From Gerris lacustris (lineage: Eukaryota; Arthropoda; Insecta; Hemiptera; Gerridae), in NCBI GenBank assembly GCA_951217055.1, contig OX578284.1, positions 30,716,187 through 30,780,186 of the forward strand: a DNA stretch of 64,000 bases. The letters run 5' to 3'. Positions 1 through 13,024 of this stretch are shown in pieces. The notes beneath the pieces were generated by a model. That model was given only the letters and a program-made list of their open reading frames with translations, was not told where the DNA came from and did no database searches. The translations under genes and the position numbers were made by a program. Every line of letters starts with the position of its first letter. Position 1 is the stretch's first letter.

Positions 1-1063
1 AATGCCGCACTCGTATTTGAATGAAAATCCTATCGAAATTAATACAAATAACTGAATTATAACTCGCAATACATTTATAAAAACTTTATTAATGATTTGA
101 AATCCTTTTTTTCAATTAAGAAGAGAATTTATTTAAAGTTATACCACGAAAATTAATTTATAAAAAGACACGTAGCAAAACAGATATGGCCGATGCGTCG
201 AACTAAACTTTCTGCCGTTTAAACTAGAAACTAGAAAGTACTACCAACACAACAAACGAAAATACACTAAAATGAATAATAATCATTTATTATTAATAAA
301 AAAAATTATATTAATAGTAAATAATAAAGTATGATAAGTAATAATAAATACAAATGTTCTTTCTTTAACCGGTTAAAAAAGGATTTACATCTACTGGGAT
401 AACCTCTATGTAACTGTTATAAGAAGAAATAGTTGTTTTTTTTACACAGTTTATGAATAAACGTTTAAAGGCTCTCATACACGATCAAACATTTTGATGT
501 TTGCTCAAACTTTGAATTCTCTTTTTTTACTGTTAATGCCATAATAATTATACTAAACGGAACACAGGTCGATAAGTGAACAGCTGGCGGCCCAGATAGT
601 AAGTGCATCACCAGAGCTACAGTTTTTGCGCCACGATCTTTCTCCTATTTGAAGAAACTGGCGGGAATTAGAGAGCGGGAGCAAATGAAAACTTTAATTT
701 TTTAGCGCGAGTAGTTATAGACCTTCTTCCCCCACTTCTGGAGAGCATTTCTCTCATTTGGGAAATAAAGAGCGGGGACCAATTAAAAGTAGTGCTCTCT
801 AGCACGATTAATTGTCCTTTCCCCCCGAATATTTCTCCCTCTTCGACGTCCTACACGCAACCGGCGGGGAAAATTGGCTTTAATAATATTATGCTGTATG
901 CTATGTTCTAATGGTAGGGGAAAATAGACAGTAGCGTACCCAAGACAAAGAGGCCGATTTACAGTAGAAGTCTCAGTTATACCATCAGCTCAGCTGGTGA
1001 ATAAACCCGTGTAAGACTTCAATATCACCTTTCTGACCTGGTATATATAAGAAAATAGTTATT
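1..1063. other. AT-rich non-genic stretch
   Basis: No ORF of note and no recognised repeat. A somewhat GC-richer block at about 560-870 (with GGCGGGAATTAGAGAGCGGG-like sequence) could be an old repeat, but I cannot assign it. Confidence 0.5.
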
Positions 1064-1310
1064 TATGCACCTAGGGAGTAAAGTAAGCCATTATTCCCCG
1101 AGCGAAAAAGTTGGTTCTTGAGGCGAAGCCGAAGGAACCATGGTCCCTAAATCCCGAGGCGAAGCCGAGGGAATTAGAATTTTTAATATATAATTAGAGA
1201 TATTATATAATAATTAGAGTTATTCCCTCGGCTGCGCCTCAGGAATAACTCTAATTAGCTAAGATAATTATCGCGCGGGGAATAATGGCACTTTACTCTC
1301 GAGGTACATA
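1064..1310. mobile_element. Palindromic MITE-like element
   Basis: The two ends are inverted copies of each other. The left end reads TATGCACCTAGGGAGTAAAG and the reverse complement of the right end reads TATGTACCTCGAGAGTAAAG. Both continue into GCCATTATTCCCCG, with one 2-bp indel. The interior is also palindromic: GAGGCGAAGCCGAGGGAAT near 1150 pairs with ATTCCCTCGGCTGCGCCTC near 1225. There is no coding capacity, so this looks like a non-autonomous foldback or MITE of about 247 bp. The superfamily is unknown because no clear target-site duplication is visible. Confidence 0.7.
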
Positions 1311-2221
1311 CAATATTTTATCTCCAGTAGAAAAAAGATTCACATTTTCGTCCATTGCACAGTTTTTATTTAATATTTTAATAAATAACAATAATTATTA
1401 GCACTTTTAATAGCAGATATAAGAGATTCAATATGAAAAGCAAATAAGAATTGGAATTAAACTCAAATAGAAGGTTATTTAGATGCAGGTTATAATGTTG
1501 TAAACAAAGAAAAACATGGTCAAAAAAGCGCAGTGCCGCCAACCTGATTTCGACAACTTCATTACATTAGCCATACATTTTCTACTATTTATAGAATAAT
1601 TAAGTTGCAACCTTTACTTTTTTGCCCTACTTTACTTTTTCGCCCTACTTTTACTTTTTCTCCCTACTTTTTGAGTTAGGGATGAAAAGACCTGTTTTAG
1701 TCCCCCTAAACTAATTCAAAATCATAACTTCTTTTCCCTACTGGAGATAAATACTTTTTTTATCCTGTTTTGTGAACATATCTATTGAAAACTGTCTGTG
1801 GAAACGTTAAATTAATGAAACATACTTTATTTTGCTTTTTACAAGAAAAAAATTAGTTTAACTGGCTATTTCGTTATTTGGCCATGGATTCGGTCCCGAG
1901 GTGGAAGGTTAAGAAGGCTTCCACTGATAAAAAAAATCGTTCCGATAAATGGATCAAAACATTTTCACATAGATCTTCATACTGTTTTAAAACTTATAAT
2001 ATCTCCTTTTTAAACAAATGTAAAAAGTATAAAATCAAGTGGTTTATTTTTCCGATTTCAGCTAGATCGGATGTATTTTCATTAATATCTCGGAAAATTA
2101 CATATCTATGGTTTGATTTGTATTTAAATGGACTACATTTTAGAATTTATTAATCAAAATCTTCGGAACCGTTTTCAATTGAATTTTTTTATATTGAAGT
2201 GAATTTTTATTTCACGTGTTT
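1311..2221. other. AT-rich non-genic stretch
   Basis: No gene or repeat recognised. It contains a short run of imperfect TTTACTTTTTCGCCCTAC-like repeats near 1610-1670. An open frame at 1878-2153 has no family resemblance and low-complexity composition. Confidence 0.5.
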
Positions 2222-2400
2222 TTGGGGGGTAGCGACCCAAATTTAAACCTAAAATTAATTCGATTTCGCATCGGGTATGATTTGTCTAAACATATATGCG
2301 AAATTTAATCGAAATCGGGTCGATCGGATTTCCACGCTATCACGTAATACTTTCTCTCCATATATTACATATATGAAAAAGTAAATAAATAAAAAATACA
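2222..2400 (+). repeat. Family E repeat, single-ended copy
   Basis: It begins with TTTTTGGGGGGTAGCGACCC and continues through CGATTTCGCATCGGG and a CTATCAC..ATACTTTCTCTC segment. The same start occurs at 34593, about 36826 and about 42366. Here only one terminal repeat is seen, so the copy is truncated or belongs to a longer subfamily. Confidence 0.55.
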
Positions 2401-2809
2401 CGAATCTAGAAGGGATTCGAACTGGATTTCTTTGGATAAATGTTGTCAAACACTGACATAGACGTTCAACCTCAGAGTTTTTTCACAAAACATTACGGTC
2501 TCGACCAATCAATTTCAAATAGTTACGCAAACAGCCCGGTCGAAATGTTTGCTCATAATATTTCGGCCTTGTTTAAAATAGTTGTGGAACTAGTTGCGCA
2601 AACAGCCAAACAGGGCCAACATGTTTGCACATTTTGACCATGTAAGGGACCATAAAAAAAATATTTTAAGAGTTAAATAAACAACAAATATAAACAAGTT
2701 AAATCAAATATACAATATACGATTTAAAATAAAAATAAACAAGTCAAATAATAATTGAACTGAGCGAAGCGAAGCTCTTATACTACACTTTGCATTTGTT
2801 TGGACGCAT

Positions 2810-3525
2810 ACTCCTGCTGAACGGCTGAACCGATCCGCACAAACTTCGGCACGGTCAATGCGACCAACCACAGGAAGGTATAAATCTTATGGTCCAAATT
2901 GGTACACAGAGGTACGGGGTACATAAGTTAAACTTCATGATTTATGTCGTTGGAAAGCTCTTTAAGACGGCAGTTATTGTTGTTACGTTCACTTTTGTCA
3001 TATATTCAATTTAGAGGGGGGGGGGGGGGGGGGGGGGAGGTGGTGTAAAATAGAAAAACAGAAAATTAGAAATATTACTATTTTTGATCCGATTTCAGCT
3101 TTTTATAAATAAAAATGTTTATTATTTAATATTAAAATGCACGCTCAGCTCAATATTGCAATTCGGCAGGTCAATGCGACTAACCACAGGCAGGAGTAAA
3201 TCTAAAATGGTCCAAATTGGTACACAGGGGTTGGAGTACAAATGTTTCCTCCTGAACGGCTGTACCACTTGCACAAAATTCGGCACAATCAATGTGACCA
3301 ACCACAGGAAGGTATAAATCTGAAATGGTCCAAATTGGTACACAGGGGCACGGGGTACAAATGTTTCCTTCTTAACGGCTGTACCGATCCGCTCAAAATT
3401 CGGCAGGTCAATGTAACCAACCACAGGAAGGTATAAATCTGAAATGTCCAAAATTGGTACACAGGGGTACGGGGTACAAAAGTTTAATTGTTTATGATTA
3501 AAATGCACGCTCAGCTCAATATTGC
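2810..3525 (+). repeat. Imperfect tandem repeat, period about 107-120 bp
   Basis: A unit with ACCAACCACAGGAAGGTATA, GGTCCAAATTGGTACACAG and ACGGCTGTACCGATCCGC is present as one separate copy at about 2817-2935 and as three adjacent copies starting at 3171, 3278 and 3398 (spacings 107 and 120). The three-copy block is bracketed by a 29-bp direct repeat (3131-3159 and 3497-3525) containing ACGCTCAGCTCAATATTGC. Open frames here on both strands follow the repeat and are not genes. Confidence 0.8.
3016..3037 (+). repeat. Poly(G) run of 22
   Basis: This is an uninterrupted G22 tract in AT-rich DNA between the separate and clustered copies of the tandem repeat. Confidence 0.95.
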
Positions 3526-4861
3526 TCGCAGACAACTGCATTGCACACCTAGTAATACAAATTATTCGTTTCTTAATTAATTTAGTTATAACTTACATAG
3601 ATAAAATGTTAAAAACATATTTAACACTGAACTAAAATAGAGCTTTACTTCAACTGTTTCCTATAGCACAGTATTTCTCACGGTTTCTTTGAGTAAATTG
3701 GGGAGGGAAGTAAACAAAAGGAAACTGGCCAATAGAAAATGTCCAGCGTTGTCGCTCTGTTTAATTTTGGTTTAAAATGTTATCACTTTTATTATTAAAA
3801 TATGCGGTACTAAAGTAAACAATAAAAAATTTGGGAACGTAGCAACACCACTCCGTTTTTCTCCGAGACTCCGTGGAAAACACCATTTAAGTAAAATTTA
3901 CTTCGCGCATGCGTCTCAAAAATGCTTTTAAATATTTGAGCATTTTTAATTCATTATTAACTCTTTCATAATGAGATAACTACATAAACAATCTCCGTTA
4001 ATCCTCACACATAGAGATGAATAAATGTGAAGAAATTATGAATATTAAAAGGATCGTATAAGAGCATAAGGATATGACTAGATTCTAATCAAGATGTGGA
4101 GGAAGACAAGAGACTCTATAAGCCAATGAATATTTCCATAATAATGTTAACTTTTATTTGCTGCTCTATACGAGCAACTGCTTTTAAGCAAAATGAAAAG
4201 AACAAATATGAAGGAATTGCCAATATCTCCAAGCAATAATCAGTAACGACAAGAATATCAGCAAGCAATATAGGGGGCTCTAGAACAAGATAATACTGCG
4301 AGCCGTTTATGTGTTCATTACCCGACCCTAGGCATGAATATAATGGTTATAGCAAGGGGTTCCATGCAATGTCCTCGGTACGATTATGCGGTGAGAATTA
4401 ATGTCTTCGATAGGTAACCGTAGCGTTAAATGATCATGATTATTGCTTTGCAGTAGAAATTCTCTCTTCACACGTAATTCTAAAACGAACTGGCTATGGA
4501 GAGGGGGGGGGGGGGGGGGAGAGAAAATTGGTGTTAAGTTGCGATTACTAAAAATATCCGAACAATACAATATACAGTAAGGTAGTGGAAATAATGTCTG
4601 CACAACACACAAAGTATTGGGTAAAAACGAAAAAGGGGTTGAGAAAAAAAAAAGAATAAGGTGTTTCAAAAAGAGAGAATTCTACTGTATAGTATAATGG
4701 ACTGAATTGACATATTTCTTAGAAACCTTAGAAAAAGTACAATAGTATTTGCCAAAGTAGAAGGAAATATATATAATAACATTATGTTGTAAAACCATTC
4801 TACTACAATAGTGCAGCTAAAAATTTGAAAAACTTAAATGCTGAGGTACTCTTTAAAACAC
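3526..4861. other. AT-rich non-genic stretch with G17 run
   Basis: No gene recognised. A run of 17 G lies at 4503-4519. The minus-strand frame at 4328-4669 is a proline/serine-rich product of that run and is not supported as coding. Confidence 0.5.
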
Positions 4862-5098
<237 letters not shown>

Positions 5099-5117
5099 TG
5101 TGTGTGTGTGTGTGTGA
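5099..5117 (+). repeat. (TG)n microsatellite
   Basis: Short TG dinucleotide array at the outer boundary of family J copy 1. Confidence 0.9.
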
Positions 5118-5245
5118 ATAATCCAAATACCACTCACATACCCAGTCATCACAATGTCTCTGAAACAATTGGACTTATGACCATAAATGGTGCTTGCTAA
5201 GAAATCTTCATTTTTTTTTATCCGCAATCTTAATTCGAGATGATG

Positions 5246-5540
5246 GCAATTTATATGCGGAAAATACATATGACGATATATCTGGAACCAATTTCACTAG
5301 AACCTTGAAATTTTTGAAGTTATCTTCCTTTTACGATAAAAACAACTTGTGGAAAAGGGTTTTGTAATCGGCCATCTTGAATAAAGATGGGTCTATTTAT
5401 ATGCAAATTTGGACATATCGATATCTCCGGAACAGTTACACTAGAACTTGGAATTTGGTGTTTAGCTTCCTTTAATGGTAAAACAGTATTCGAAAATAAT
5501 GTTTCAAGATATCCGCCACATATTTAATTAAAAAATGTCC
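5246..5540 (+). repeat. Degenerate two-copy tandem repeat, about 140 bp
   Basis: The first unit has TTTATATGCGG, GACGATATATCTGGAACC and CACTAGAACCTTGAAATTT. It recurs about 140 bp later as TTTATATGCAAATT, CGATATCTCCGGAACAG and CACTAGAACTTGGAATTTGG. No coding potential is seen. Confidence 0.6.
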
Positions 5541-6121
5541 CCTTAATAACATAATTATTATCACATCTTTTGAAACGCTATAATGAAATCTGTATAGTAT
5601 AATAATTACTAAAGTAACCAATAGTTAACCATGGTTAACCAATAGTGGTTTTCTGATTTTTTTAAAGGCGGGGTAATAGATGCAACGTATAAAAAGACTG
5701 GGAATTGAGCCCGGACAAACCTTTTAAGAGATTGGAAGTTAATATATACCAGGGTAAGAATTTTCTAAAGGATAAAAGCATGTATTTAATAAATATAAAA
5801 GGGGGCACACAAGGAAAAAACCTCAGCTATTCCCGGGATGTTAACTATCAAAAATGCTCCTCCGGTCGCCAGAATCAGTTAGTAATTAAGGAGTTAGCAC
5901 AAAATAACTGGGCCCCTCCATGAGTCCATAAAAAATGGGAGGAGGAGAGGAGAACTCAGTGGCATAAAGATATTCTCGCTTAGTAAAATAATTTTAATGA
6001 TTCTTCATTTCCTGTTTTATTTTACTTTTGACTATGAATTTTACAACTCAGTCCCCATTCACTTATTATTATCTCTTTCAAATTAAGATATTTCACTAGG
6101 ATGATCATATACGGGTGTTTG

Positions 6122-6124
<3 letters not shown>
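5541..6124. other. AT-rich non-genic stretch
   Basis: Nothing recognised. The open frame at 5705-5923 resembles no family I know. Confidence 0.45.

Positions 6125-6213
<89 letters not shown>
6125..6213. repeat. (TA)n microsatellite
   Basis: TA dinucleotide array of about 89 bp. Confidence 0.95.
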
Positions 6214-6215
<2 letters not shown>

Positions 6216-6511
6216 GAGTGCTGAAGAATAATTAACATTTTATTTGGATGCCTATGTAGAAGTGATGACATACAGAAGAATAGTCTAACTCTGAGTCCTC
6301 TAATAAATAATCAATTTATCGATTTTGAGTTAAAACAAAAATATAAATTAGCATTAATAGGATGCCTTAACAGTTTTATAGTAAAAATAACAGCCTTACG
6401 TTTTTTTTAATTTTCAAGTCAACTGGACCTAGAATTATTTATTATTCAATAGCTAATATCTATATATTTAGGTTATCATGAAACAAAATGAGTGATAAAT
6501 TTAAGAGATGT

Positions 6512-6514
<3 letters not shown>

Positions 6515-6590
<76 letters not shown>
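6515..6590 (+). repeat. Poly(A) run followed by (TA)n
   Basis: About 30 A residues run directly into a 45-bp TA array. This could be the decayed A-tail of a retrotransposed sequence on the plus strand, but no element body is recognisable upstream. Confidence 0.9.
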
Positions 6591-6592
<2 letters not shown>

Positions 6593-7924
6593 GACGAGGT
6601 AACTCGCGGAAGGTTAGAAACAAGTGGACTTACACTAAGTTATATTTTTTGGGTTATTAGTGTTACTCAACTCTTTATCTATCAATTACAAATATATAAT
6701 TGATACATTTTAATTTCATTATTTATATTTAATCCAAAGTTAAAATAGAACTTTTTGGTTTATGCTTATATAAAAGGTTATTATTAGTAAAAGGAAATGA
6801 AAAGCTTTAAAAGGAACTGGTTGAGAAAAACTCAAGGGTCCACACTTTTTTCCTCTGCTTAAAAAAACAAGTTTGAAAGGAGGTCGAATTTTAATTAGAC
6901 TACCAATGGCGTTGCCAGTAGACTGCTGATGACGTAATTCATCTCTTCAAATATCTCTACAGATACCCTTTCCATAATTTCCCCCCGAAAAACACTTTCC
7001 CTTCTGTTTAAGAAAAAAAACTTTTAATTATATATTTTTTTTGTTACTTGTTTAGAGACTTTTTTTTATATATAAAACAATGATAAATTGCCTTTTGCGT
7101 TAATTAAAATTCATCTTTACAATAATCTATTGTAAATTCCGTAAATAATCTGTAACACTGTTCAATAGATTAACTTTTCCAAAATTATATTTTAATACTT
7201 TTTTTGTGAATATAAAACTAATTAAAATCAACGATAAAAGATTATTTAAGTATTTAATAATATATAAAATACAATTAGTAATTTATAATTAACTGAACAT
7301 TTTGTTGAAAAATACAACAAAGGAACTAGAGCCAAAGCAAAAACCTTTTGTCAGCTAGACATTGATCAAATTTAATGACATTAAACATAACAACATAAGA
7401 TTTATTGCAATTAAATATTACCGAAAAAGGGCCAATAAAAACACTCAACTATAATATTTTATGAAATATTAGATTAACTTCATTATATATAGGTTTAAAA
7501 ATTCTCTGACAAAACTACTGTAGTAAGAAAGTTGTTATTATTTCGTAGTTTTAATAAAAATTAAATTAATAATAACAGTAAATATTTATTGTTATTCGAC
7601 TAACTATCAATAACTAACCACATTATCAAGCGAACTGAACAACGACAGTAAAAGCAATAAATTTAATGTAAGTAGTCTATTTTTTTCAATACAAAGAAAC
7701 GTGTTTAATAATTTGTTTAACTAATTTATAATAAAAATGAGATTCAAAGAAATAGTTTCTCCCCTTATTTTTTTTACGTAAATCCTATGAATCCTTGAAT
7801 ATTAGCTCTACCTTGGGGTGAGCGATCACGAATTTAGAATTAACAATTGTTTTCTTGATTTCATCAAGGGTATACATTTTCTGAACATGTATATGAACAG
7901 GCTTACTTAATTATTAAAATATAA
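6591..7924. other. AT-rich non-genic stretch
   Basis: No gene, RNA or repeat that I can recognise. Confidence 0.5.
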
Positions 7925-8157
7925 TATATACTTCAAAGCTGCGCCGTTATCATTATTATTATTATTGCATTTATTTTTGTACTTATATCTTATTCTTATT
8001 TTTTTTAATTGTTATTACTTAATTGTTTAAATCAGATGTTTACTTGTTATGTTTGTTTCGTACTTATCTTTGTTATTTATGCCTCATAAGAGTGCCTCAC
8101 TAGTGGCGTTTTGCCGTTGAGGACTCTCAAAATATTGATAATGAATAAATAAATATG
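7925..8157 (+). mobile_element. Possible LINE 3' end fragment
   Basis: T-rich sequence followed by TGCCTCATAAGAGTGCCTC, GGCGTTTTGCCGTTGAGG and a terminal AATAAATAAATA-like tail. This layout resembles the 3' untranslated tails of CR1/L2-type LINEs. There is no coding sequence, and the identification rests on layout alone. Confidence 0.3.
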
Positions 8158-9192
8158 TAAAATGGTTGTTATCAATGGTTTCCGTTAGATTAGTAAGTGT
8201 TCATACATTAAAAAATGTTCTATTGATTTATATGTATAGTAGTTCTATGTTGCTTCAAAGACACTGATGATTATGACCTTATAAAGACCGAAACTAACTC
8301 CTATAAATTAAATAATGGTAGGTGAAGTAAGCATAGACAAGAACACATTCTAACAATTTATTTCTTGAAATATATATATATATATATATTTTTTTTTTTT
8401 CAAATAACTATTTATAAATTGAACAAATTTAATCATTGAAAGTAATAAATCTAAATGTTATAATAAAAGAGGAAGTTATTTTAACATTTAAATGGACTTG
8501 GATAACAAATTACCGATGAATAATTCGGAGGAAAAAAAAGAAAAAGGGTTGTAAATTCCGTTTAGAGTCCAACAAATAACTCTGTTCAAGAGGGTGGCAA
8601 TACGGTAATACTGTAGTCAGAAAGGAAACAAAAAAAGATGTATTCAAGTTCCCTTGCGGTGTAATTTTTTTATTTATTTTATTCTTTTCTCTCTATGCTT
8701 TTCTCTTGTTGAATTATTTTCACCCCCTTTTTGTATGTTCAATGGGGGTGGGGAGGGAGAAATAGAAAAGGCTATATCGAAGAACAGCACCTAAAGGGAA
8801 TCAGTAAAGGTCTTGACATCCCTTTAGGATCTCATTTTTTTCCTTCTTTTAGTCGTAGATGGAAAGAAAAAGCGAGTAAAATAGGAGATATATTAGAGTC
8901 AAACAGAGCGTGAGTAAGATTAGAAAATTGGGTGGGACTCGACGATCCGAGAGCTTGTTATATACGAAAGAAGGAGGAAAATAAACCTCCAGAAAATAGG
9001 ATAGGAAAGGTGAAAAAAGCGTAATGTATTAGGAAAAGCAGGTAAAAGAGGAAAACATAAGTTTTTCAGTATAAAGAAAAAAATAAATAAATAACACATG
9101 AAATAAGTTAAAGAAAATTAGATGAATTTACTGTCTTTTCTTTTACCTTGTCTTCATCTTTTACGTCATTAAGACGAAGCAGAGAAAATAAC

Positions 9193-9193
<1 letters not shown>
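8158..9193. other. AT-rich, purine-biased non-genic stretch
   Basis: Nothing recognised. From about 8500 to 9180 the plus strand is purine-rich (GGAGAAAATAGGAAAGG-like). The open frame at 8731-8913 has no family resemblance. Confidence 0.45.

Positions 9194-9256
<63 letters not shown>
9194..9256. repeat. (TA)n microsatellite
   Basis: TA dinucleotide array of about 62 bp. Confidence 0.95.
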
Positions 9257-9258
<2 letters not shown>

Positions 9259-11999
9259 GAGAGAAAGAATAAAAAAGAATTGGGATAAAGTGAGTCTAAG
9301 AGTTTCTTTCCCTCCGTCGACATACAGCCGGTGGGCATTAAGAGAAATGCGGCAGATATAATGCAACCTAATATTTTACAGCAAGAAGGAGAGAAGATGG
9401 TTAAAGAGCATTACTACTAAAGATGCTCCCTAGAAGGAAACAAGAAAAAGCCCGGAATGGAAAAAGTAGCCATCAAGAAGTTTGAAAACGTTTTCAGACT
9501 TACAAACGTGAAGGGGATATTAAAGAGATTTCCGACTTCCACATCAAAAAAATTTCATACGTGAACACTTTGTTCAAACAAATAACATGCAATCTAATAA
9601 CAGCGATCTCTTAGAATATACTATTCCAGTACTAGTGTAAAATCATGTAGAGAATAAATTTCAACTTGAATTAGAATTAAATGGAATTTTATATCCAAAT
9701 TCACGGAAAGAAAAAGAGTTTAACCATTTTGTTCAATATTATTCTATTAAATTAAACATAATATGTACTTAGTCACCAAATTAATATTATTGTTTGTTAC
9801 CTAGTTGGGCTACTGCAATCTAAAATAGCTTTTGAAAAAGCTAAAATAAATTAGAGGTTGTCGTTAAGCTAAAGAAAGAGTATGGTTCTCTGCTCCTTAT
9901 TATGATTATGATAATATAGACCTGTTTTCTCTTCGAGGATTTTTTTTTTTTTTTTAATTAAATCATACTGAAGTAAAGGGAACAGTCTTAAAGAAATAGT
10001 TACAATTTATAGACGCGCAGGTGAATTGGCGGGAAGAAAAATAAATAAAGTTATGTTTGGAGAAGAATTGTTAAAGGCCTGAACAGGGGAAATATAGCCA
10101 AAAACGGATTGAAGTTAAGTTTTTTAATACCCCAAAGACCTGAAAAAGAATAAGCATAGTTTAGAAATAAAGGGTGATATACTACAAAAATATATTAAAT
10201 ACTCTTACATGCGAAATAAAAAAGACGCACAATAAACTTAAAAGGATTTCATTTTATGGAATGGCATACATATAATAATGCAATCTGTTATCAATAACAA
10301 ATTATATGGCTACTGATTTCTAACATGAACCCCAAATAGAAATACATTTTTAAAACAATTATAATCAAAATTGATTTATTTGGCAATAGATAAAAGGTTG
10401 GTTAACAAAATGCTTTCGATATCATTTTTAAATTGGAGTATGACAGAGGTAAAAAAAACCATACAAGCCATAGTGAGGATAAAACTTCTGACATTTAAAA
10501 GGATAAAACTTCTGATATTTAAAAAATGATTTTTTTTTAAAACCCAATAAAATTTATAGTTGATTGACAAACCTCGGCTATATCCACAAATACAGATCGT
10601 TCTTTTTCACAATAGGATTTAGTGCGATAAATAATATTTGGAAGAGATTTAAAACCACAGTGACAGTTTGAATTGATGTTATAATAGGATTTTCACGCCA
10701 CCCATAAAATACTTTAATATGAAACTAGGGTAAAAAAAACAAAAAAAAAAAACTAGAATGACAAAACATGAGATGACGACTGGAAATCACAATTAGGCAT
10801 ATATAGAGTATAGACAAAGCTAACAATCTAAGAACAATTAAAAAACGTATACAGCAGTAGAGTGTTTGTTTAACTCTGTACCGGGTTTTAAACGTTTACT
10901 ATTGGACAAAGACAGCATTGATTTCTGCGAAAAGAGTCTAACAAGTCTAAAATTTTCTTTCGAAAACTATTATAAAATAAACAAATAAAAACACTAGAAT
11001 TGATTATGTGCATGGGAAGTGTAATATGGTTTAGAATGAATAGTATAGAATCTTTTATTTTAAGTAACGTGATAACAGCAGGTCATAAACAAGAAGATAT
11101 AACTCTTAATTTAACGTTTAATAAAATGCCTAAAAAAAAATATGAGTAATTCAGTACTTAATTTATATTTTAGTTAAGAATTCCTGAATCCCGGAAGCTT
11201 AATATAACATTTAAAGGAATTAGACACAATTAAAGCTGCAGTTATAAAGTATTAAAATTAAGTGTTCTAAGTTGTCCAAATTCATCCAGCTTTAGTACCT
11301 AATAAATCCAGCTTAGCTTCAGGGCCTAATTATAAAAAAAAATAATTACACCGAAAAGAAACTGTTCTTTTAGTTTGTAAATTATAATTCATTATTTGTT
11401 TTTTTTCATTCTAAATAAAAGCTTATTAAAACTGAAGAAAAATGATATGGATATAACTAATACATATATAATAAATATAATTTAATATACATACAGTATG
11501 TTCCCGGATCGACGCATAAATATATGTGAAAAATACTTTTTTAAAAAGAACTAAAATTTAAATTAAAAAGAATAAAGATGAACTAAAAATAAATTTTAGT
11601 TTTGAAGAATCAAGTATGTATTGGACATTTACAAAAATAGTATATTATGTTACTACCCTGTGAAGTGAGTTTCACAGTCGTGTAGCATATTATGCTATTT
11701 ATACCGAGGTAGCAAACAAACTTTTATAAAAATAAAAACAGAGCGTAATATCCGAAAAAAAATATTTTGATAGCAAACCAAATAAACAGGTCAAGTGTGT
11801 GCTAGTCAGAACACAGCGAGGGTCTGTAGACAACACAGTATTGTTTTAGTAGAACCTGCTGATAATTTAAAATAACTATTTAAGTAACTTTTTAAAATGC
11901 TAAAAAGCCTCCTTTGAATAATCATATTGGTCTAATATTCTCAAAGCACATAAACAAACATGTGATAAAGTATTTTTTGTTATTGAACCGAACTATATA
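9257..11999. other. Long AT-rich non-genic stretch
   Basis: No gene recognised over about 2.7 kb. The only structure noted is a two-copy 25-bp direct repeat (AGGATAAAACTTCTGA) at about 10476-10525. Confidence 0.5.
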
Positions 12000-12165
12000 C
12001 ATAGGTATAAATACATCCTACGATTTTAGGGGGGGGGGGGGGGCACAAAAAATGTCGATGTTTTTTGACAAAATGGTGCCGACAATTAAACACTTTCCGT
12101 AAGTGGTATATATATTTGTAATCTACTCTTCAATACCTTTGATTTGATACCGCACTCAAAAATTT
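12000..12165 (-). repeat. Family A repeat fragment
   Basis: It contains a G15 run (12029-12043), TATATTTGTAATCTACTC and TTTGATACCGCACTCAAAAA. These match the minus strand of the family A copy at 39254-40168 and the copies near 13025 and 51290. Only an internal piece is present. Confidence 0.55.
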
Positions 12166-12179
12166 AAAAAAAAAAAAAT

Positions 12180-12420
12180 TCGCGTGACGTCAATTATCCG
12201 CCATTTTGAATTTGAACAGCTGATAATTTTGAGTTCTCTATATTTTTCCAGTGTGCGCGTGAAAACGATCTTTAATACTGGAAAATTTCATTATTTTATC
12301 TCTTTTGATTCAAAAGTTATTGGAACCGTACAGAGTGACAGACAGACAGACAGACACAGGAACGAAACTATAAGGGTTTCTTTTTTTGGTTTTACTAACG
12401 AAACCCTAAAAACGTATTTT
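12180..12420 (+). repeat. Unclassified repeat with GACAGACA segment (family G)
   Basis: It has CCGCCATTTTGAATTTGAAC, then TGACAGACAGACAGACAGAC, then two inverted segments: ACTATAAGGGTTTC at about 12369 and GAAACCCTAAAAAC at about 12401. The overlapping open frame 12184-12687 includes the repeat and is not a credible gene. Confidence 0.45.
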
Positions 12421-12722
12421 GTCTATAAAACAAAAAAATATTTTCGACATTTCAAAAAAGTGATATCTTTACTTTTGGTCGAAGATTGTTCAGGATTTTT
12501 TTTTCAGAATTTTTGCACTTTGCATAAGCGAGATAGAAGGAGGGGACACTTTTCACACCAACTTGTAACATGCCTACGCTCGCCCTATAAAAGTTATAAC
12601 CAAACAATTATATATATTTTTAATCAGCTCGTCGTACCTTTTCATATGATATCCCACAGGGTCTCCAGAAAAAAAAACGATTTTTAACCCTTACGTTTTT
12701 TACCCTAATTTTTTTTAAAAAA
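12421..12722. other. Non-genic stretch
   Basis: Nothing recognised beyond extension of the repeat-derived open frame. Confidence 0.4.
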
Positions 12723-13020
12723 TATTGCTTCCGAGCTTACTGAAGGTAACGGAAGCAATGTGATCGTTCTGAAGAACAAAAAAATGTTAGGTCGCCGATT
12801 TCAAAAATTCCACGACAGAAATCCGTTTCAGACATCAGGGATCATTTTCGGTTCCGTGTCTGTCTGTCGGTCGGTCAGTCGTTCAATTTTTGCGAACCAA
12901 CATATCTTAAAAACTACACATCCAATTTTAATGAAATTTGGGTGGTAGGTCATAATTAGCCCATTGTTGGTCCCATATAAGTTTCAACCTTCTGCGCCTA
13001 TTTGTTGCTCTTCCACATGC
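12723..13020 (-). repeat. Family B repeat, minus orientation, 5'-truncated
   Basis: It begins with the family hairpin (GCTTCCGAGCTTACTGAAGG and its complement) and continues through GAAATCCGTTTCAGACATC, a degenerate GTCTGTCTGTCGG segment, GCGAACCAACATATC and TTCTGCGCCTATTTGTTG. These match the minus strand of the plus-oriented copies at 29562-30130 and 45099-45683. Confidence 0.8.
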
Positions 13021-13024
13021 GCAC

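Noticed and set aside
12184..12687. 167-aa open frame
   Set aside because: It spans a repeat with a GACAGACA tract and no recognisable domain, so it is a chance frame.
12723..12754. Family B terminal hairpin as a transcription terminator
   Set aside because: It recurs with the same mobile repeat in both orientations and is not followed by a T-run, so it is the repeat end and not a gene terminator.
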